A stretch of 64,000 bases of DNA from Bacillus sp. OV322 (GTDB lineage: Bacteria > Bacillota > Bacilli > Bacillales > DSM-1321), in contig NZ_FOMA01000005.1 in the NCBI RefSeq assembly GCF_900112495.1, forward strand, positions 248,001 to 312,000, read 5' to 3'. The notes beneath the pieces are model-generated. The model made no database searches. It was not told the DNA's origin and saw only the letters and a program-made list of their open reading frames with translations. This document shows positions 32,838 to 41,746 of the stretch, piece by piece. The first letter of the stretch is position 1; every line of letters begins with the position of its first letter. A program made the translations under genes and the position numbers.

Positions 32838-32909
32838 TCCTTGTAGTCCGGCATTTTACGGCTGCCAGGTAGAAACTATCAGACCATTACAACTGATATT
32901 ATACAAGGA
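32838..32909 (-). promoter_or_regulatory. Purine (guanine-class) riboswitch
   Basis: Three-way junction aptamer: P1 TCCTTGTA / TACAAGGA (ends 32902-32909 and 32838-32845), conserved J/L segments GTTTCTACC and CCGGACTAC. The specificity base in GACTA is C, the guanine/hypoxanthine class (adenine switches have GATTA). An intrinsic terminator follows, giving an off-switch when purines are abundant. Confidence 0.93.
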
Positions 32910-33137
32910 TAATTTTTGGAATGATTATATATTATTACACACTGTGAGAAACTACAATGGTTTTTATCTTATTCGGAATTTTTAAAGAACTGTTACAATC
33001 CATAACACTATTTTGTTTATGCAAGAAAATTGCACAGAATAATTTCTCCCTGTTTGCCTGAGTCTAATTAATGGAATCTGCTGGCATTATCGAGTAATAT
33101 TCTTAGAATAATTTGGTTTTAAGAGGAGGAAAATACA

Positions 33138-33905
33138 TTGAAACTATCCGGACATACGGTACTTATAACTGGGGGAGCATCTGGTATTGGACTGGCATTT
33201 GCTGAACGTTTCTTAAAAGCAGGCAGTACAGTTATTATTGCGGGCAGACGGGAAGCAAAATTAAAAGAGGCAAAAAAGAAATTTCCAGCACTTCATACAA
33301 AGGTTTGCGATGTTTCTGAAGAAAATCACAGAATTGAGCTTTTCAATTGGGCAGTAAGCGAGTTTCCTGGTCTTAATGTTCTTGTTAATAATGCAGGCAT
33401 TCAGCAAAGGGTAAACTTATTGAATGTGCAGGAAGACTGGAATTACTACCGCAATGAAATTTCGATTAATGTAGATGCTCCAATCCATCTTAGCATGCTG
33501 TTCACCTCTCACTTTGCTAAACTTGATCATGCAGCGATTATCAATGTTTCTTCAGGACTTTCCATGACACCGGGTGCCTGGGTGCCTGTATACAGTGCAA
33601 CCAAAGCCGCCATCCACTCTTTTACAATCTCCTTAAGGCTGCAGCTGGAGAAGACCAATATAGAAGTGGTTGAAATATTCCCTCCTGCAGTCAATACAGA
33701 TCTTGGCGGTGCAGGATTGCATACTTTTGGTGCCCCGCTTGATGATTTTGCTGACAGCATATTCTCAGATCTTGAAAATGGCTACCGGGAAATTGGTTAT
33801 GGAGGGTCAAAAGACCGTTTGCGTGCATCAAGGGATGAACTTGATCAGGGCACGCTCCAGGCATGGGAAGGATACTTGGCGAGAAATCCAGATTTCTTTG
33901 AATGA
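33138..33905 (+). CDS. SDR-family oxidoreductase, DltE-like, 255 aa
   Basis: Short-chain dehydrogenase/reductase. Seen: TGGASGIG (about 11-18), NNAG (about 86), catalytic Ser in NVSSGLS and YSATKAAI (about 153-160), PPAVNTDLGG (about 183). The sequence type fits DltE/short SDRs with an unknown substrate; the name is resemblance only, and no dlt genes are near. Start is TTG 33138 after GAGGAGG (eight bases); no ATG fits. Its terminator at 33916-33946 is shared with convergent ykkD. Confidence 0.85.
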   Translation: MKLSGHTVLITGGASGIGLAFAERFLKAGSTVIIAGRREAKLKEAKKKFPALHTKVCDVSEENHRIELFNWAVSEFPGLNVLVNNAGIQQRVNLLNVQEDWNYYRNEISINVDAPIHLSMLFTSHFAKLDHAAIINVSSGLSMTPGAWVPVYSATKAAIHSFTISLRLQLEKTNIEVVEIFPPAVNTDLGGAGLHTFGAPLDDFADSIFSDLENGYREIGYGGSKDRLRASRDELDQGTLQAWEGYLARNPDFFE

Positions 33906-33915
33906 TGTTAGTTAT

Positions 33916-33950
33916 GAAAGGGAGCATTGCTTCATGGGTCCCTTTCTATT
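33916..33950. terminator. Terminator between SDR and ykkD
   Basis: Inverted repeat GAAAGGGA / TCCCTTTC (33916-33923 with 33939-33946), loop 15, then TATTTCTTATT on the plus strand; between two convergent genes. Confidence 0.65.
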
Positions 33951-33952
33951 TC

Positions 33953-34267
33953 TTATTCGGTCACCTTTAATCCAATTGCTGCACAAAGAATCATAGCAAT
34001 GAATATTAGACGTTTCCAATCCTTTGATTCTCCATAAAAGACCATCCCTAAAACCGCTCCGCCTGATGCTCCTATTCCTGTCCAAATGGCGTAGGCAGTC
34101 CCCATCGGAAGTGACTTCATGCTGTATGATAAAAAAAGGAAGCTTGCTCCAAATCCTATAATTAAATATACCAGCCAAAGGAAGCTTCTTTTTCTGTGAA
34201 ATTGATTTATCATCAATACTCCTGCCATTTCGCATATACCAGCGAGAATTAATGCAATCCATGCCAT
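33953..34267 (-). CDS. ykkD: Small multidrug resistance-family efflux subunit YkkD, 104 aa
   Basis: Four-helix SMR protein with membrane-embedded Glu13 in GICEMAGVLM, GTAYAIWTGIGASGG (about 57-71) as helix 3 signature, closely like B. subtilis YkkD. It pairs with YkkC from the overlapping upstream gene to form a heterodimeric exporter; in the presence of a guanidine-I riboswitch the substrate is guanidinium or related cations (family knowledge). The ATG at 34267 overlaps the YkkC stop by one base (TGATG), with GGAGG upstream, indicating translational coupling. Confidence 0.93.
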   Translation of the reverse strand: MAWIALILAGICEMAGVLMINQFHRKRSFLWLVYLIIGFGASFLFLSYSMKSLPMGTAYAIWTGIGASGGAVLGMVFYGESKDWKRLIFIAMILCAAIGLKVTE

Positions 34268-34608
34268 CAGTTCTTCCTCCTTTCTTCAATTTTTTCCGCT
34301 GTTACCGTTTTTAAGCCAATGATTCCTGTTAATAGAAGTAAAATTAACAGCACTTTCGATAAATGAAAGGGTTCGTGAAAAAAGATAATATCAGAAATGA
34401 CAGTTCCAGCAGTCCCGAGACCAGTAAAGACAGCATACACAGTTCCTGCAGGAAGGGTTTTTCCGGCTGATATCATTCCGTAAAAGCTTACTAGTATAGC
34501 AAATCCAGTTAAAGCCCAGTCCAAGCTGCTGTCTGCATGTTTTAAGCCAATCACCCAAATGACTTCAAAAAAGGCAGCTATCATTATTTTTATCCAGCTA
34601 GCATTCAT
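34267..34608 (-). CDS. ykkC: Small multidrug resistance-family efflux subunit YkkC, 113 aa
   Basis: First gene of the exporter pair. Four-helix SMR protein with the conserved Glu14 in AAFFEVIWVIGLKHADS (matching B. subtilis YkkC residue for residue in much of this stretch) and GTVYAVFTGLGTAGTV (about 56-71). It is followed by a basic tail (TAEKIEERRKN) absent from YkkD. Heterodimer YkkCD exports toxic cations; guanidinium is the natural ligand implied by the guanidine-I riboswitch in its leader. ATG 34608 follows AGAGGTG. Confidence 0.93.
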   Translation of the reverse strand: MNASWIKIMIAAFFEVIWVIGLKHADSSLDWALTGFAILVSFYGMISAGKTLPAGTVYAVFTGLGTAGTVISDIIFFHEPFHLSKVLLILLLLTGIIGLKTVTAEKIEERRKN

Positions 34609-34645
34609 TTTTGCACCTCTTTAACTTAAGAAATTCCTAAAAACG

Positions 34646-34689
34646 CAAAAAGCCCGAGAGCCTTCTGAATGAACAGAATCTCCCGGGCT
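34646..34689 (-). terminator. Riboswitch terminator ahead of ykkC
   Basis: Minus-strand hairpin AGCCCGGGAGATTCTG / CAGAAGGCTCTCGGGCT followed by TTTTTGCG (34646-34689). Its 5' arm is the end of the guanidine aptamer, so ligand binding prevents terminator formation (on-switch). Confidence 0.88.
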
Positions 34690-34768
34690 TTTATCCCTCC
34701 GTGGCACAGCTCGGCTGCGTGTTTTCTCTCGGTCCAGGCCAGCAAGATACTGCGGAACCCTAGAAAAC
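34676..34768 (-). promoter_or_regulatory. Guanidine-I (ykkC class) riboswitch
   Basis: Aptamer with the diagnostic blocks CTAGGGTTCCG near the 5' end, GGACCGAGAGAAAACACG in the middle and ACGGAGGGATAAAAGCCCGGGAG at the 3' end, in order and spacing of the guanidine-I class. Overlaps the terminator at 34646-34689. Confidence 0.95.
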
Positions 34769-34835
34769 ATAGTCATTTTTAGTTCTTTCTATTATACAAA
34801 GCAATGCTGCCGTTAGCAAGGGCGGCATGTTTCCA

Positions 34836-36483
34836 TTATTTAGATTTATCAGGTGTATTAAGCAAAAGTGTTACAGGCGGTTTTTTATCGGCAGTGACAC
34901 GGGCAGATTTTTGTACAAGTGAACGTCCTTTTCCTGTAGCAACCTTGCCTATAGAAGCAGCTAAAATAATGATGCCCAGTACTAATAAAATCATAAAAGA
35001 ATCATGATAAGTATCCAAAAGGGCACTTTTTTGTGCATTACCGGCGATGATTGCAGTTACCTTGCTTTTGGCATCGGATGCAGACATGCCTGTGCCCGTA
35101 AATTTGCGGACCAGGTCATTCATTTGAATCAGAAAATCCTGGCTTGCAAAGCTCAGCTGATTTCTTAACTGTTCATAATGAAAGGAATTTCTCATTGTTA
35201 AAAACCAGCCTAGTATAGGTGCAGCTATGGCACCTAGCATGTTTCTTGTAAAATGCAATGAAACAGATCTCATAGAGGCCTTATGTATATCCCCGGCAAG
35301 AGCTGTTCCAAGTGCACCGGAAACCAAAGCCATTGATATTCCCGCTCCAAGCGTCCCAAATTGCAGACATAATGTTGTCAGTGAGGCATCTTCATTTACA
35401 GTAAGCCACTCGAAACTGACATATATAATTGCGAGCGATCCTATTATCCCCAATATGCCAGCTCCCAGCTTGTCATAGAAAATTGTACATATTAATGCGG
35501 ATACCACAACACCCAAAAATAGGGAGAGATAAACATGAGATAGTGAAATAAAGGCAGTATCTAAAATATTTGCGCAGAAAGCCATTTACTCCTGCCAAGC
35601 TAACAATGAAAGCAATATGAGAAACTATAGCCATCATAAAACCGAAAAATGGTTTTGCTGCAAATAAGGTTCGAAACGGAACTAATGGATTTTCCAGAGT
35701 TGTATCCAGCCAGATGAATAGTATCAGGAAAACCGCAGCAGCTGCAAGAAACGGCCAAACAAGCCCAGATTTAAATCCGAGTTTTTGGAGATTAATCATA
35801 GGAACAGATAAACATGCAGCGGTAGCAATCAATAGCACCGCCCCTCTTTTATCAAAATCCCTTTTATCAAGACTTTCCTTTTTGTCACGCGGCAAGAGAA
35901 GCATGCCGACAATCAGGCAAAGAAGAGCGCTAATGACATTAAGCACAAAAAGCCATCTCCATGCGTCTAATCTAAGTGATATAGATCCGAAATAAGCTCC
36001 GACTGCAGAAGAACCGAATAGTCCTGCTATTGCCATAAAAAGAAATGTGTTTCTGATCTTATTGGGGAAGGAACGGAGACTGACGGGCAGTATGGTCAAA
36101 AATAACAAACCTGCACTAAATCCCTGAATGATCCTCCCTAAATCAAAAAGATCGAGTCCAATCGAAAAAAGGTTTATGACCGAACCGAATAAAAAAACAA
36201 TGATCAACGTTAAATAGGATTGTTTGAGCCCGAATTTCCTGCTAAATGCCGGGCCAAGCGGCACTCCAATCGCAAACGCCAAATTTGATAAAATAGAGGG
36301 ATAAAGCATATCATCCGAACTTGCCATAAAACCATTTTGAATGATTATCTGATTGATGGTAAATGAAAGATTCAAGAAGTATTGCGGGCCAATTGAAAAA
36401 ATCGTCAAAATGGCAATGACTAAAAATTTAGGAAAGTATAATTCCCTTGATAGTGTTTTGTATGAAAAATGTGTATCTTCCAT
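34836..36483 (-). pseudogene. MFS (DHA2-like, 14-TM) transporter with a frameshift, about 549 codons
   Basis: A drug-exporter-like MFS gene split by a frameshift. The N-terminal half (start ATG 36483, MEDTHFSYK, after AAGGAGG) runs through FSRKFGLKQ and RIIQGFSAG to GVNGFLR; the C-terminal half continues in the next frame with NILDTAFISLSHVYLSLF and more membrane helices to 34836. The switch is at the AAA of CGCAAATATTT near 35569-35571, where one extra A is the simplest explanation (1648 bases = 549 codons plus one). This could be a real decay event, a sequencing error in the A-run or phase variation. A MarR gene is divergent from it. Confidence 0.8.
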
Positions 36484-36575
36484 TCCTGCTGCCTCCTTGC
36501 TTTTTATCATTGACCGGCATTAGGCATGCCTGATAAATGATATTGTTGTTTTTTATATATATTTCAAATAGCAAC

Positions 36576-36588
36576 TTGTATTATACAA
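36576..36588. promoter_or_regulatory. Candidate MarR operator in the MFS/MarR intergenic region
   Basis: Perfect 13-base palindrome TTGTAT-T-ATACAA in the 322-base region between the divergent MFS and MarR genes. Size and AT-rich symmetry resemble MarR-family sites. The rest of the region (36484-36805) is AT-rich promoter-like DNA with a further short palindrome AGGCATGCCT near 36525; no gene is seen in it. Confidence 0.5.
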
Positions 36589-36805
36589 TATAATTATAAA
36601 AATTAAAATAAAATGGTTCATTCATAAAATACAAATATAGTTTACCTGCCTAAAAGGGATTGAAGCATAACGAGCCAATCTCAGACAATACTGACAGATT
36701 CAATAGTATGGCTGGCCATATAAAAAAATTTGCATCCATCCCTTTTATGAATGTATGCTAATAGTATTCACTATGCAGAGCTCAATTATTTTCCAGGAGG
36801 ATATT

Positions 36806-37234
36806 ATGGATCGAATTCTTGATATGATTGAATATGAAATTGCCCTTCTTAACCGGCTCACAAATGCCATCAGCCCTAAACTGGGGAAATTGGACCGTTC
36901 CGGCTACATCTTACTAAGCAAAGTCATCGATGGAAATCCTGCGGGAATCAACGAAATTGCTGAAGAGCTAAAATTGAATGTTTCGACAGCAAGCAGGCAG
37001 GTGGCAGCACTGGAGGAGAAGGAATATATCTCCCGCACACCTGATCAAAAAAACGGAAGAATCAGTTTAATAACGATAACTGATCTTGGCAGGGAAGTTT
37101 TTAATTCTGTTAAAAAAGCACGTACAGATGCTTACGCCGCGATTCTCCACAATTGGCCCAAAAAGGATCTGGAAGAATTGGAATCTTCGCTATCCAAGCT
37201 CAATTCAGCTTTAGTGCTATGGAACAAACCCTGA
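36806..37234 (+). CDS. MarR-family transcriptional regulator, 142 aa
   Basis: Winged-helix regulator. Seen: dimer helix 1 (DRILDMIEYEIALLNRL), recognition region AEELKLNVSTASRQVAALEEKEYI (about 54-77) and wing DQKNGRISLITITDLG (about 80-95). It is divergent from the MFS exporter and is the probable repressor of it, by the usual MarR-efflux arrangement. ATG 36806 follows AGGAGGAT; an earlier in-frame Met at 36755 has no ribosome site. Confidence 0.9.
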   Translation: MDRILDMIEYEIALLNRLTNAISPKLGKLDRSGYILLSKVIDGNPAGINEIAEELKLNVSTASRQVAALEEKEYISRTPDQKNGRISLITITDLGREVFNSVKKARTDAYAAILHNWPKKDLEELESSLSKLNSALVLWNKP

Positions 37235-37299
37235 TTGACAGCAAAATGGAGTAACTCTAATTCGGTATCTCTGACTAGACATCAACATTTACTGAGAAG

Positions 37300-38142
37300 T
37301 TAATGCAGCATCCCCCATTTTTTATTCAATTGCATAATTTCCTGTTCATGCCCATTTTCTGAGTTTTTCGGGGTTTCTAGAATGCAGGGGATTTGACGCA
37401 ATACAGGAGCTGAAAGCAATGAGTGCATTTGCTCTTCAGTAATATAACCTCCGGAAAAAATATTGGCATGCCGGTCTTTCCCCTGACCCGCGGGATACAG
37501 GGAATTATTCAAATGAACGACTTCCAGTCCGTCAAAGTATTCCAGGGCTGTACCTCTATCTAGAAAAGTCCTGGTATTCTCCCCGTTCCATATGCCGCTT
37601 GCGAAAGCGTGGCATGTATCCAGGCAAAATCCGATTTTATCCGGAAAACTGCTTAAGTTCCTGACCTGGACCATCTCTTCAAGAGTCGTTCCAAATGATC
37701 CGGGAGGACCTGCATTATTTTCAAGAAGCAGCTTACATTTTCCCTTCCATTGAGCTAAAATCCGATTCAGCGTTTCTATGATAAGCTGATAGGCGCTAAG
37801 CGGGTCAGTACTGCTGGTCTGGTTTCCGAAGTGTACTACTGCCCCAATGGAACCGCAAGAGTCAGCTATCTCCAGATCATTGAGCAAAGAAGAAATGAGC
37901 CTTTCCTGCTTTTTTTCCGCTGGAGTCAAATTTGTCGGATAGGGTGTGTGTGCAACGGAGATGATGTGATGTCCGAAGCAATATTCTCTGCAGCGGCCAG
38001 CATCACCAGCATCATAATTTTTAATGGATAAACTTCTTGGGTTTTTAGGGAAATACTGAAAAGCTGAAGCCTGAATTGCAAGTGCATGGTTTGCAGCGGC
38101 CAGATATCCGTCCCGTATACTTAGATGACATCCAAATTTCAT
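37300..38142 (-). CDS. Endonuclease IV (Nfo)-like TIM-barrel protein, 280 aa
   Basis: Apurinic/apyrimidinic endonuclease family protein. All nine expected Zn ligands of endonuclease IV are present in order: His65 (AHTPY), His104 (VVHFG), Glu141 (LLLEN), Asp175 and His178 (CLDTCHAF), His210 (VHLNN), Asp223 and His225 (GKDRHANI), Glu256 (ILETP). It should therefore cut DNA at abasic sites. Whether it is the main Nfo or a paralogue cannot be told. It is the second gene of a two-gene unit with a glycosyltransferase 14 bases upstream. Confidence 0.9.
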   Translation of the reverse strand: MKFGCHLSIRDGYLAAANHALAIQASAFQYFPKNPRSLSIKNYDAGDAGRCREYCFGHHIISVAHTPYPTNLTPAEKKQERLISSLLNDLEIADSCGSIGAVVHFGNQTSSTDPLSAYQLIIETLNRILAQWKGKCKLLLENNAGPPGSFGTTLEEMVQVRNLSSFPDKIGFCLDTCHAFASGIWNGENTRTFLDRGTALEYFDGLEVVHLNNSLYPAGQGKDRHANIFSGGYITEEQMHSLLSAPVLRQIPCILETPKNSENGHEQEIMQLNKKWGMLH

Positions 38143-38156
38143 GAAAATCCCTCGGT

Positions 38157-39539
38157 CTATTCTATTGGATTTTGTCCATATAACACATCTTTTTTAGTAT
38201 GCATTGTCTCCAGTTCTTCTATGGAAACGGAGCGCGTATGTTTTGTATGGGCCCACTCTTTTTGATTTTTTTTAAGAAATCCGAGCAAAGTTACTGGAAT
38301 CCATGACAGCCCGAATAAATAGGAAATAAAGAACCAATGCAGCTTTTTTCCTTTGTTTTCAAGTATCATCGCCAGAATGGGAAGTGATATGTAGAAGAAT
38401 ACAAAAATTCCGTAAATCCAGCCGTCAAAAAGGATTGAACGGTCAATAATATCACCGAGAAATCCGTTTGCTTCGTAAATACCCATGTAAGATAAACCTG
38501 CAAAAATCATCAATATTAGCGCCAAAATAGACCGAGATGGCATTGCTAAATAAATGGCTGAATCAATTAGCATAAATTTTCTCTTGATAATTCCATCCTT
38601 CAATAATGGAAAAGAATATCTTGTCATACAGTCAAAGTGGCCCTGCATCCAGCGTATCCGCTGTTTAAATGATTGCTTGAATCCCAGCGGTTTTTCATCA
38701 TAAAGCTTGGCGTCATGAGCCCAGGCAACTCTTTTCCCCGTTTTTAGAATGTATCTCTGGGTGAATTCAAGATCCTCAGTTAGTGATGTAGCTCCCCAGC
38801 CTACTTCTTTTAATACCTTCGTAGTGACCGTCACCCCTGTCCCTCCAAGCTGGGCAGTCAAACCAAGATTTTCACGAGCTAACTGGTAAATCCGGTTTGT
38901 TGACCAATAGGCGAATGAATAGGATTTAGTGACCCATGTGTCATGCGGGTTTTTTGCATCAAGATATCCCTGAATCACATCGTGTCCATCCAGGATTTTA
39001 GAATTGACGATTTTAAGAAAATCCTTGCTCACCAGGTTATCAGCATCAAACATGACCGCAGCATCGTATGCAGTTCCCTGCTTCTCCAGCTCCCATAATT
39101 TATCAAACATCCATTCCAGTCCATAGCCTTTTCCTCTTTTGCCGGGATCGTTTCTAACCATAGCATGCACTCCCGATTTCTTGACTTCCTCAGATGTATT
39201 GTCACTGCAGTTATCGCAAATAACAAAAATATCGTATAGTTCATTTGGATAATCCAGCTGTTTTAAATTTTCGCAGATTTGACCTATTACTTCTTCTTCA
39301 TTATGAGCAGCAACCAATACTGCAAACTTATTGGCGGGCTTTTTCACTACTGTTTTCCTGAACCTTCTTAATCCGGAATAGCTCATGATTGTCTGATATC
39401 CAACAAAGAATATTGCAATGCTCTGAACAAGGAGAAGCACTAAATAAGTGGAAAATTGCCAAGCATCATCCCACCCTCTTGTAAAAACTCCAAATGTATA
39501 AAAACCTGCAATCAATATAAAAGCATATAACTTGAACAT
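38157..39539 (-). CDS. Family 2 glycosyltransferase, processive-type, 460 aa
   Basis: Membrane glycosyltransferase of the cellulose/hyaluronan-synthase kind. Seen: N-terminal transmembrane helices (about 4-22, 30-47), the GT2 nucleotide-sugar domain with VLVAAHNEEEVIG (about 76-88), DNCSDNT, DxD-type DADN (about 173), TEDLEF (about 258) and Q/RxxRW motif QRIRWMQGH (about 310-318), then four C-terminal membrane segments. The full set of processive motifs suggests synthesis of a polysaccharide or poly-N-acetylglucosamine-like polymer. It shares a divergent promoter region with the LtaS-like gene. ATG follows GAGGTG. Confidence 0.88.
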   Translation of the reverse strand: MFKLYAFILIAGFYTFGVFTRGWDDAWQFSTYLVLLLVQSIAIFFVGYQTIMSYSGLRRFRKTVVKKPANKFAVLVAAHNEEEVIGQICENLKQLDYPNELYDIFVICDNCSDNTSEEVKKSGVHAMVRNDPGKRGKGYGLEWMFDKLWELEKQGTAYDAAVMFDADNLVSKDFLKIVNSKILDGHDVIQGYLDAKNPHDTWVTKSYSFAYWSTNRIYQLARENLGLTAQLGGTGVTVTTKVLKEVGWGATSLTEDLEFTQRYILKTGKRVAWAHDAKLYDEKPLGFKQSFKQRIRWMQGHFDCMTRYSFPLLKDGIIKRKFMLIDSAIYLAMPSRSILALILMIFAGLSYMGIYEANGFLGDIIDRSILFDGWIYGIFVFFYISLPILAMILENKGKKLHWFFISYLFGLSWIPVTLLGFLKKNQKEWAHTKHTRSVSIEELETMHTKKDVLYGQNPIE

Positions 39540-39710
39540 AAAATCACCTCTGTTTTATTTGCTGAAGCTTTTGTAAACCATTTGTGAATTTTAACCCTTT
39601 AGGGTCCGTCCATGCATGTAACCGTATATTTATATTGCTGGTATTTGCTTTTAGACATATACAAAGGGTATTAGGGCTGTCTGCCTATTGTTTCCGAAAA
39701 TCTGGTTATC

Positions 39711-39725
39711 ATTCCATGATGGAAT
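39711..39725. promoter_or_regulatory. Palindrome in the GT2/LtaS-like divergent region
   Basis: Perfect 15-base palindrome ATTCCAT-G-ATGGAAT, between the divergent glycosyltransferase and LtaS-like genes; the only obvious site of dyad symmetry there. Possible operator, factor unknown. Confidence 0.35.
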
Positions 39726-39804
39726 AATATTGGAAAAGATAAGTATCTTGTATAGTGTAAATGGTTAGCATGGGTAGGAGACTATATTCAAAGAGGTGTT
39801 ATCA

Positions 39805-41643
39805 GTGTCAAACCAAAAGATTTTTATTGGGGTTTTTACATATCTATCTTTAATAATAAAATTTAGTATCGCCAGCTACATAATAATGGGCAATTTCCAT
39901 ATACAAGGATTTTTTATGGAAAGCTCTCTTTTGCTGATGCTGCTTTTTATGCTGTACTTGATGAATTATCGGCCATTTACGGCAGCTTGTTTCTTAACCA
40001 ATTTCATCCTGTCTTTGATAGTAGTCATACAACTGATGTATTTCGATTATTACAGTTCAATTCTCACTTATAAGTCGCTTGCACAAGTAAATCAGGCAGG
40101 CAAAATATCAGAAAGCATTATTGCATTAACCAGGTTAAGCTATCTGCTATTTTTTGCGGATTTATTTGGGTTGCTTTTATATAAATTTCTAAATGGTCCT
40201 ACTATTAAATTACCAAGGCTGTTTTCAAAAAAAATAATGCATATGCTGCTTATACTGGGTTTTTCATATTCTGTTTTTGGTTTAATCGGCAGCAGCAAAA
40301 CGATTAGTGAACTTCATCAGTATGACCAGCTGGGATTTTTGGGCTTTCAGCTGCTGACTGCAGCAAAGGATGCAAAACAAGTACTATCAGAAGAAAATAT
40401 AGTGACAGTGACAGCAGACAGTCTGGAAAATGAGAAACAAGGTATACTCGAGAGGAAAATCAAATATAAGGGAATTGCCAATGGAAAAAACCTTATTATT
40501 GTACAGCTGGAATCAGTACAGAAGTTCCTCATAAATCTTTCAATCGGCGGCCGAGAAGTCACTCCTAATTTGAATGCATTTTTGAAAGAAAGTTTTTACT
40601 TTCCTCATTTTTATACACAAGTGGGCAAAGGCAATACTTCCGATGCCGAATTTATAACAAACACGTCATTATACGCTAAGGGTGATATCCCAATGTCATC
40701 TGCAGCAGAAGGAAAAAAAGTGCCCGGGATGCCCAGGGTCCTAAGGGAGAATGGCTACCGTACTGCAACATTTCATGCAAATAGCGTCACATTTTGGAAT
40801 AGGGAGAAACTATATGCTTCATTAGGATTTCAGGAATTTTTCGATAAAAACTATTTTGGGAGCCAAGACCCTATATCGTATGGTGTTTCAGATGAAGTGA
40901 TGTATAAAAAAACAGTAAAAAAACTGTCGGACTTTAATCATGATGGCGAAAAGTTTTATAGCCATATCATTGCTCTTTCCAGCCATTTCCCTTATAAATT
41001 GCCTGAAGAAAAAAAGAAATATGCAATATCACTGCCAAAGGAATATGAAGGTTCCATGGTCGGTTCATATATTGAAGCAGTAAGCTACGCGGATTATGCT
41101 TTTGGAAGATTTATTAAGGAATTAAAAAACGAAGGGCTATATAATGAATCTGTTATAGCCGTCTATGGAGATCATCAAGGCCTTCAGACTAAAAGCAGCA
41201 AAGATGAAAAACTTGCGGGAAACATATTCAGGAAAAAGTATGATCCTGTACTAGATCACTTGAATATCCCCCTTATCATTAAAGTGCCATCCATCAATCA
41301 AGGCGCCACTATTAACATGACGGGTGGTCTCGTGGATATTTACCCAACGGTAGCCAACTTGCTTGGTATTGATATCTCAAAGGAAGTCATATTCGGGACC
41401 GACTTGATTAATGCAGCAAGTAATGTGATTGGCATCCGCTTTTATGCGCCCACTGGAACATATATAACTGAATCCAGCTCCTTTTCTCCCGGAACAAATG
41501 AAAAAAGCGGAATCAAGACAAATATTAACACAAGGGCTGCTTCTGCAGCAGACAAGAAATCTATTAAAAAACTGCACCAGCTTCTTCATTATCTAAAGCT
41601 CTCAGATGACTTTGTAGATTCATTGCCTTCCCTGGAGAATTAG
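39805..41643 (+). CDS. LtaS-like sulfatase/alkaline-phosphatase-superfamily membrane protein, 612 aa
   Basis: Lipoteichoic-acid-synthase-like membrane enzyme. About five N-terminal membrane segments (to about residue 180) precede an extracellular catalytic domain with ESVQ (metal Glu, about 237), NTSDAEF with the Thr nucleophile (about 282), SSHFPY His (about 395), and YGDHQG Asp-His (about 452). In LtaS proteins these bind Mn and a glycerol-phosphate intermediate. It may act in teichoic-acid or other phosphoglycerol transfer. GTG 39805 is chosen because AGAGGTG lies six bases before it; an in-frame GTG at 39796 overlaps this site. Divergent from the GT2 gene, suggesting a shared cell-envelope theme. 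Confidence 0.87.
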   Translation: MSNQKIFIGVFTYLSLIIKFSIASYIIMGNFHIQGFFMESSLLLMLLFMLYLMNYRPFTAACFLTNFILSLIVVIQLMYFDYYSSILTYKSLAQVNQAGKISESIIALTRLSYLLFFADLFGLLLYKFLNGPTIKLPRLFSKKIMHMLLILGFSYSVFGLIGSSKTISELHQYDQLGFLGFQLLTAAKDAKQVLSEENIVTVTADSLENEKQGILERKIKYKGIANGKNLIIVQLESVQKFLINLSIGGREVTPNLNAFLKESFYFPHFYTQVGKGNTSDAEFITNTSLYAKGDIPMSSAAEGKKVPGMPRVLRENGYRTATFHANSVTFWNREKLYASLGFQEFFDKNYFGSQDPISYGVSDEVMYKKTVKKLSDFNHDGEKFYSHIIALSSHFPYKLPEEKKKYAISLPKEYEGSMVGSYIEAVSYADYAFGRFIKELKNEGLYNESVIAVYGDHQGLQTKSSKDEKLAGNIFRKKYDPVLDHLNIPLIIKVPSINQGATINMTGGLVDIYPTVANLLGIDISKEVIFGTDLINAASNVIGIRFYAPTGTYITESSSFSPGTNEKSGIKTNINTRAASAADKKSIKKLHQLLHYLKLSDDFVDSLPSLEN

Positions 41644-41746
41644 ATGACACCTGCCTCCGCCTGCGCAGCTGAGCAGGCTCATTGGCCGGCCCGCGTACAG
41701 CGGGGCATCCCAGTTAAGGATAAAGTCACCTGGTTTTGATAACGGC
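41644..41746. repeat. GC-rich intergenic stem-loop cluster
   Basis: Between the LtaS-like gene and the VOC gene is a short stretch clearly richer in GC than its surroundings. It can form two tandem hairpins: CCTGC-N8-GCAGG and CCCGC-GTACA-GCGGG. No T-run follows either, so terminator function is weak; it resembles a remnant of a foreign or repeated element. Confidence 0.4.

Noticed and set aside
39660..39672. GGGTAT as a sigma-B -10 before the LtaS-like gene
   Set aside because: The upstream hexamer is GCTTTT, which is not a sigma-B -35; distance to the gene is also long.
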